A DNA stretch of 5,830 bases from Nanobdellota archaeon. GTDB lineage: Archaea; Nanobdellota; Nanobdellia; Woesearchaeales; B3-WOES. The position numbers and the translations under genes are program-made. The stretch is from NCBI GenBank assembly GCA_023131705.1, contig JAGLZG010000170.1:1-5830 (forward strand), in the 5' to 3' direction. Within the stretch, counting starts at the first letter, position 1. Every line of letters starts with the position of its first letter. A model generated the notes under the pieces. That model did not search any database. It was not told where the DNA came from and saw nothing but the letters and a program-made list of their open reading frames with translations. Below, piece by piece: positions 5,824-5,830 of this stretch.

Positions 5824-5830
5824 ACATTTT

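Noticed and set aside
5704..5830. Plus-strand frame open from 5704 to the window edge, with an ATG at 5797
   Set aside because: It has no recognisable domain and no ribosome binding site, and its first half overlaps the promoter of the transporter. The inverted-repeat structure explains the segment better, though sequence past the edge could change this.

Overview
The window looks like a piece of an AT-rich archaeal genome, most likely a DPANN-type lineage such as Woesearchaeota or Pacearchaeota. The lineage is inferred, not proven. The evidence is A/T-rich TATA-like boxes (the identical 12-mer AAACTTTTTAAA in front of two separate transcription units), very short predicted leaders, GGTGA/GTGAT and G-run ribosome binding sites, and heavy use of ATA, AGA and AGG codons. 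An AT-rich bacterium cannot be fully excluded, because the metabolic enzymes are of bacterial type.

Layout. (1) Bases 3-1022 hold the 3' part of a multi-pass membrane protein of unknown function whose frame runs off the left edge. (2) Bases 1096-4908 hold a tight plus-strand operon behind its own promoter: thymidylate synthase (thyA), dihydrofolate reductase (folA), serine hydroxymethyltransferase (glyA) and folylpolyglutamate/dihydrofolate synthase (folC), with gaps of 6, 1 and 11 bases. (3) Bases 4901-5684 are on the minus strand: a YhhQ-family queuosine/archaeosine precursor transporter, followed downstream by a short open frame that encodes a clear helix-turn-helix but has no standard start codon and overlaps both the transporter stop and the end of folC. 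(4) Bases 5741-5823 are a GC-rich (about 54%) segment with nested inverted repeats, unlike its surroundings and unexplained by any gene here.

How the genes work together. The four-gene operon is a complete thymidylate cycle. GlyA loads a one-carbon unit from serine onto tetrahydrofolate, ThyA spends it to make dTMP and releases dihydrofolate, FolA reduces dihydrofolate back to tetrahydrofolate, and FolC adds glutamates so that folates stay in the cell and bind well. The transporter is a separate unit, convergent with the operon, and would supply a deazapurine precursor for tRNA modification.

The points most worth a second look are the start-less HTH frame, the GC-rich inverted-repeat segment at the right edge, the altered cofactor-site residues in the DHFR, and the shared core promoter. 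I found no CRISPR array, transposase, tRNA or rRNA, and no clear candidate for a wholly new multi-gene system.
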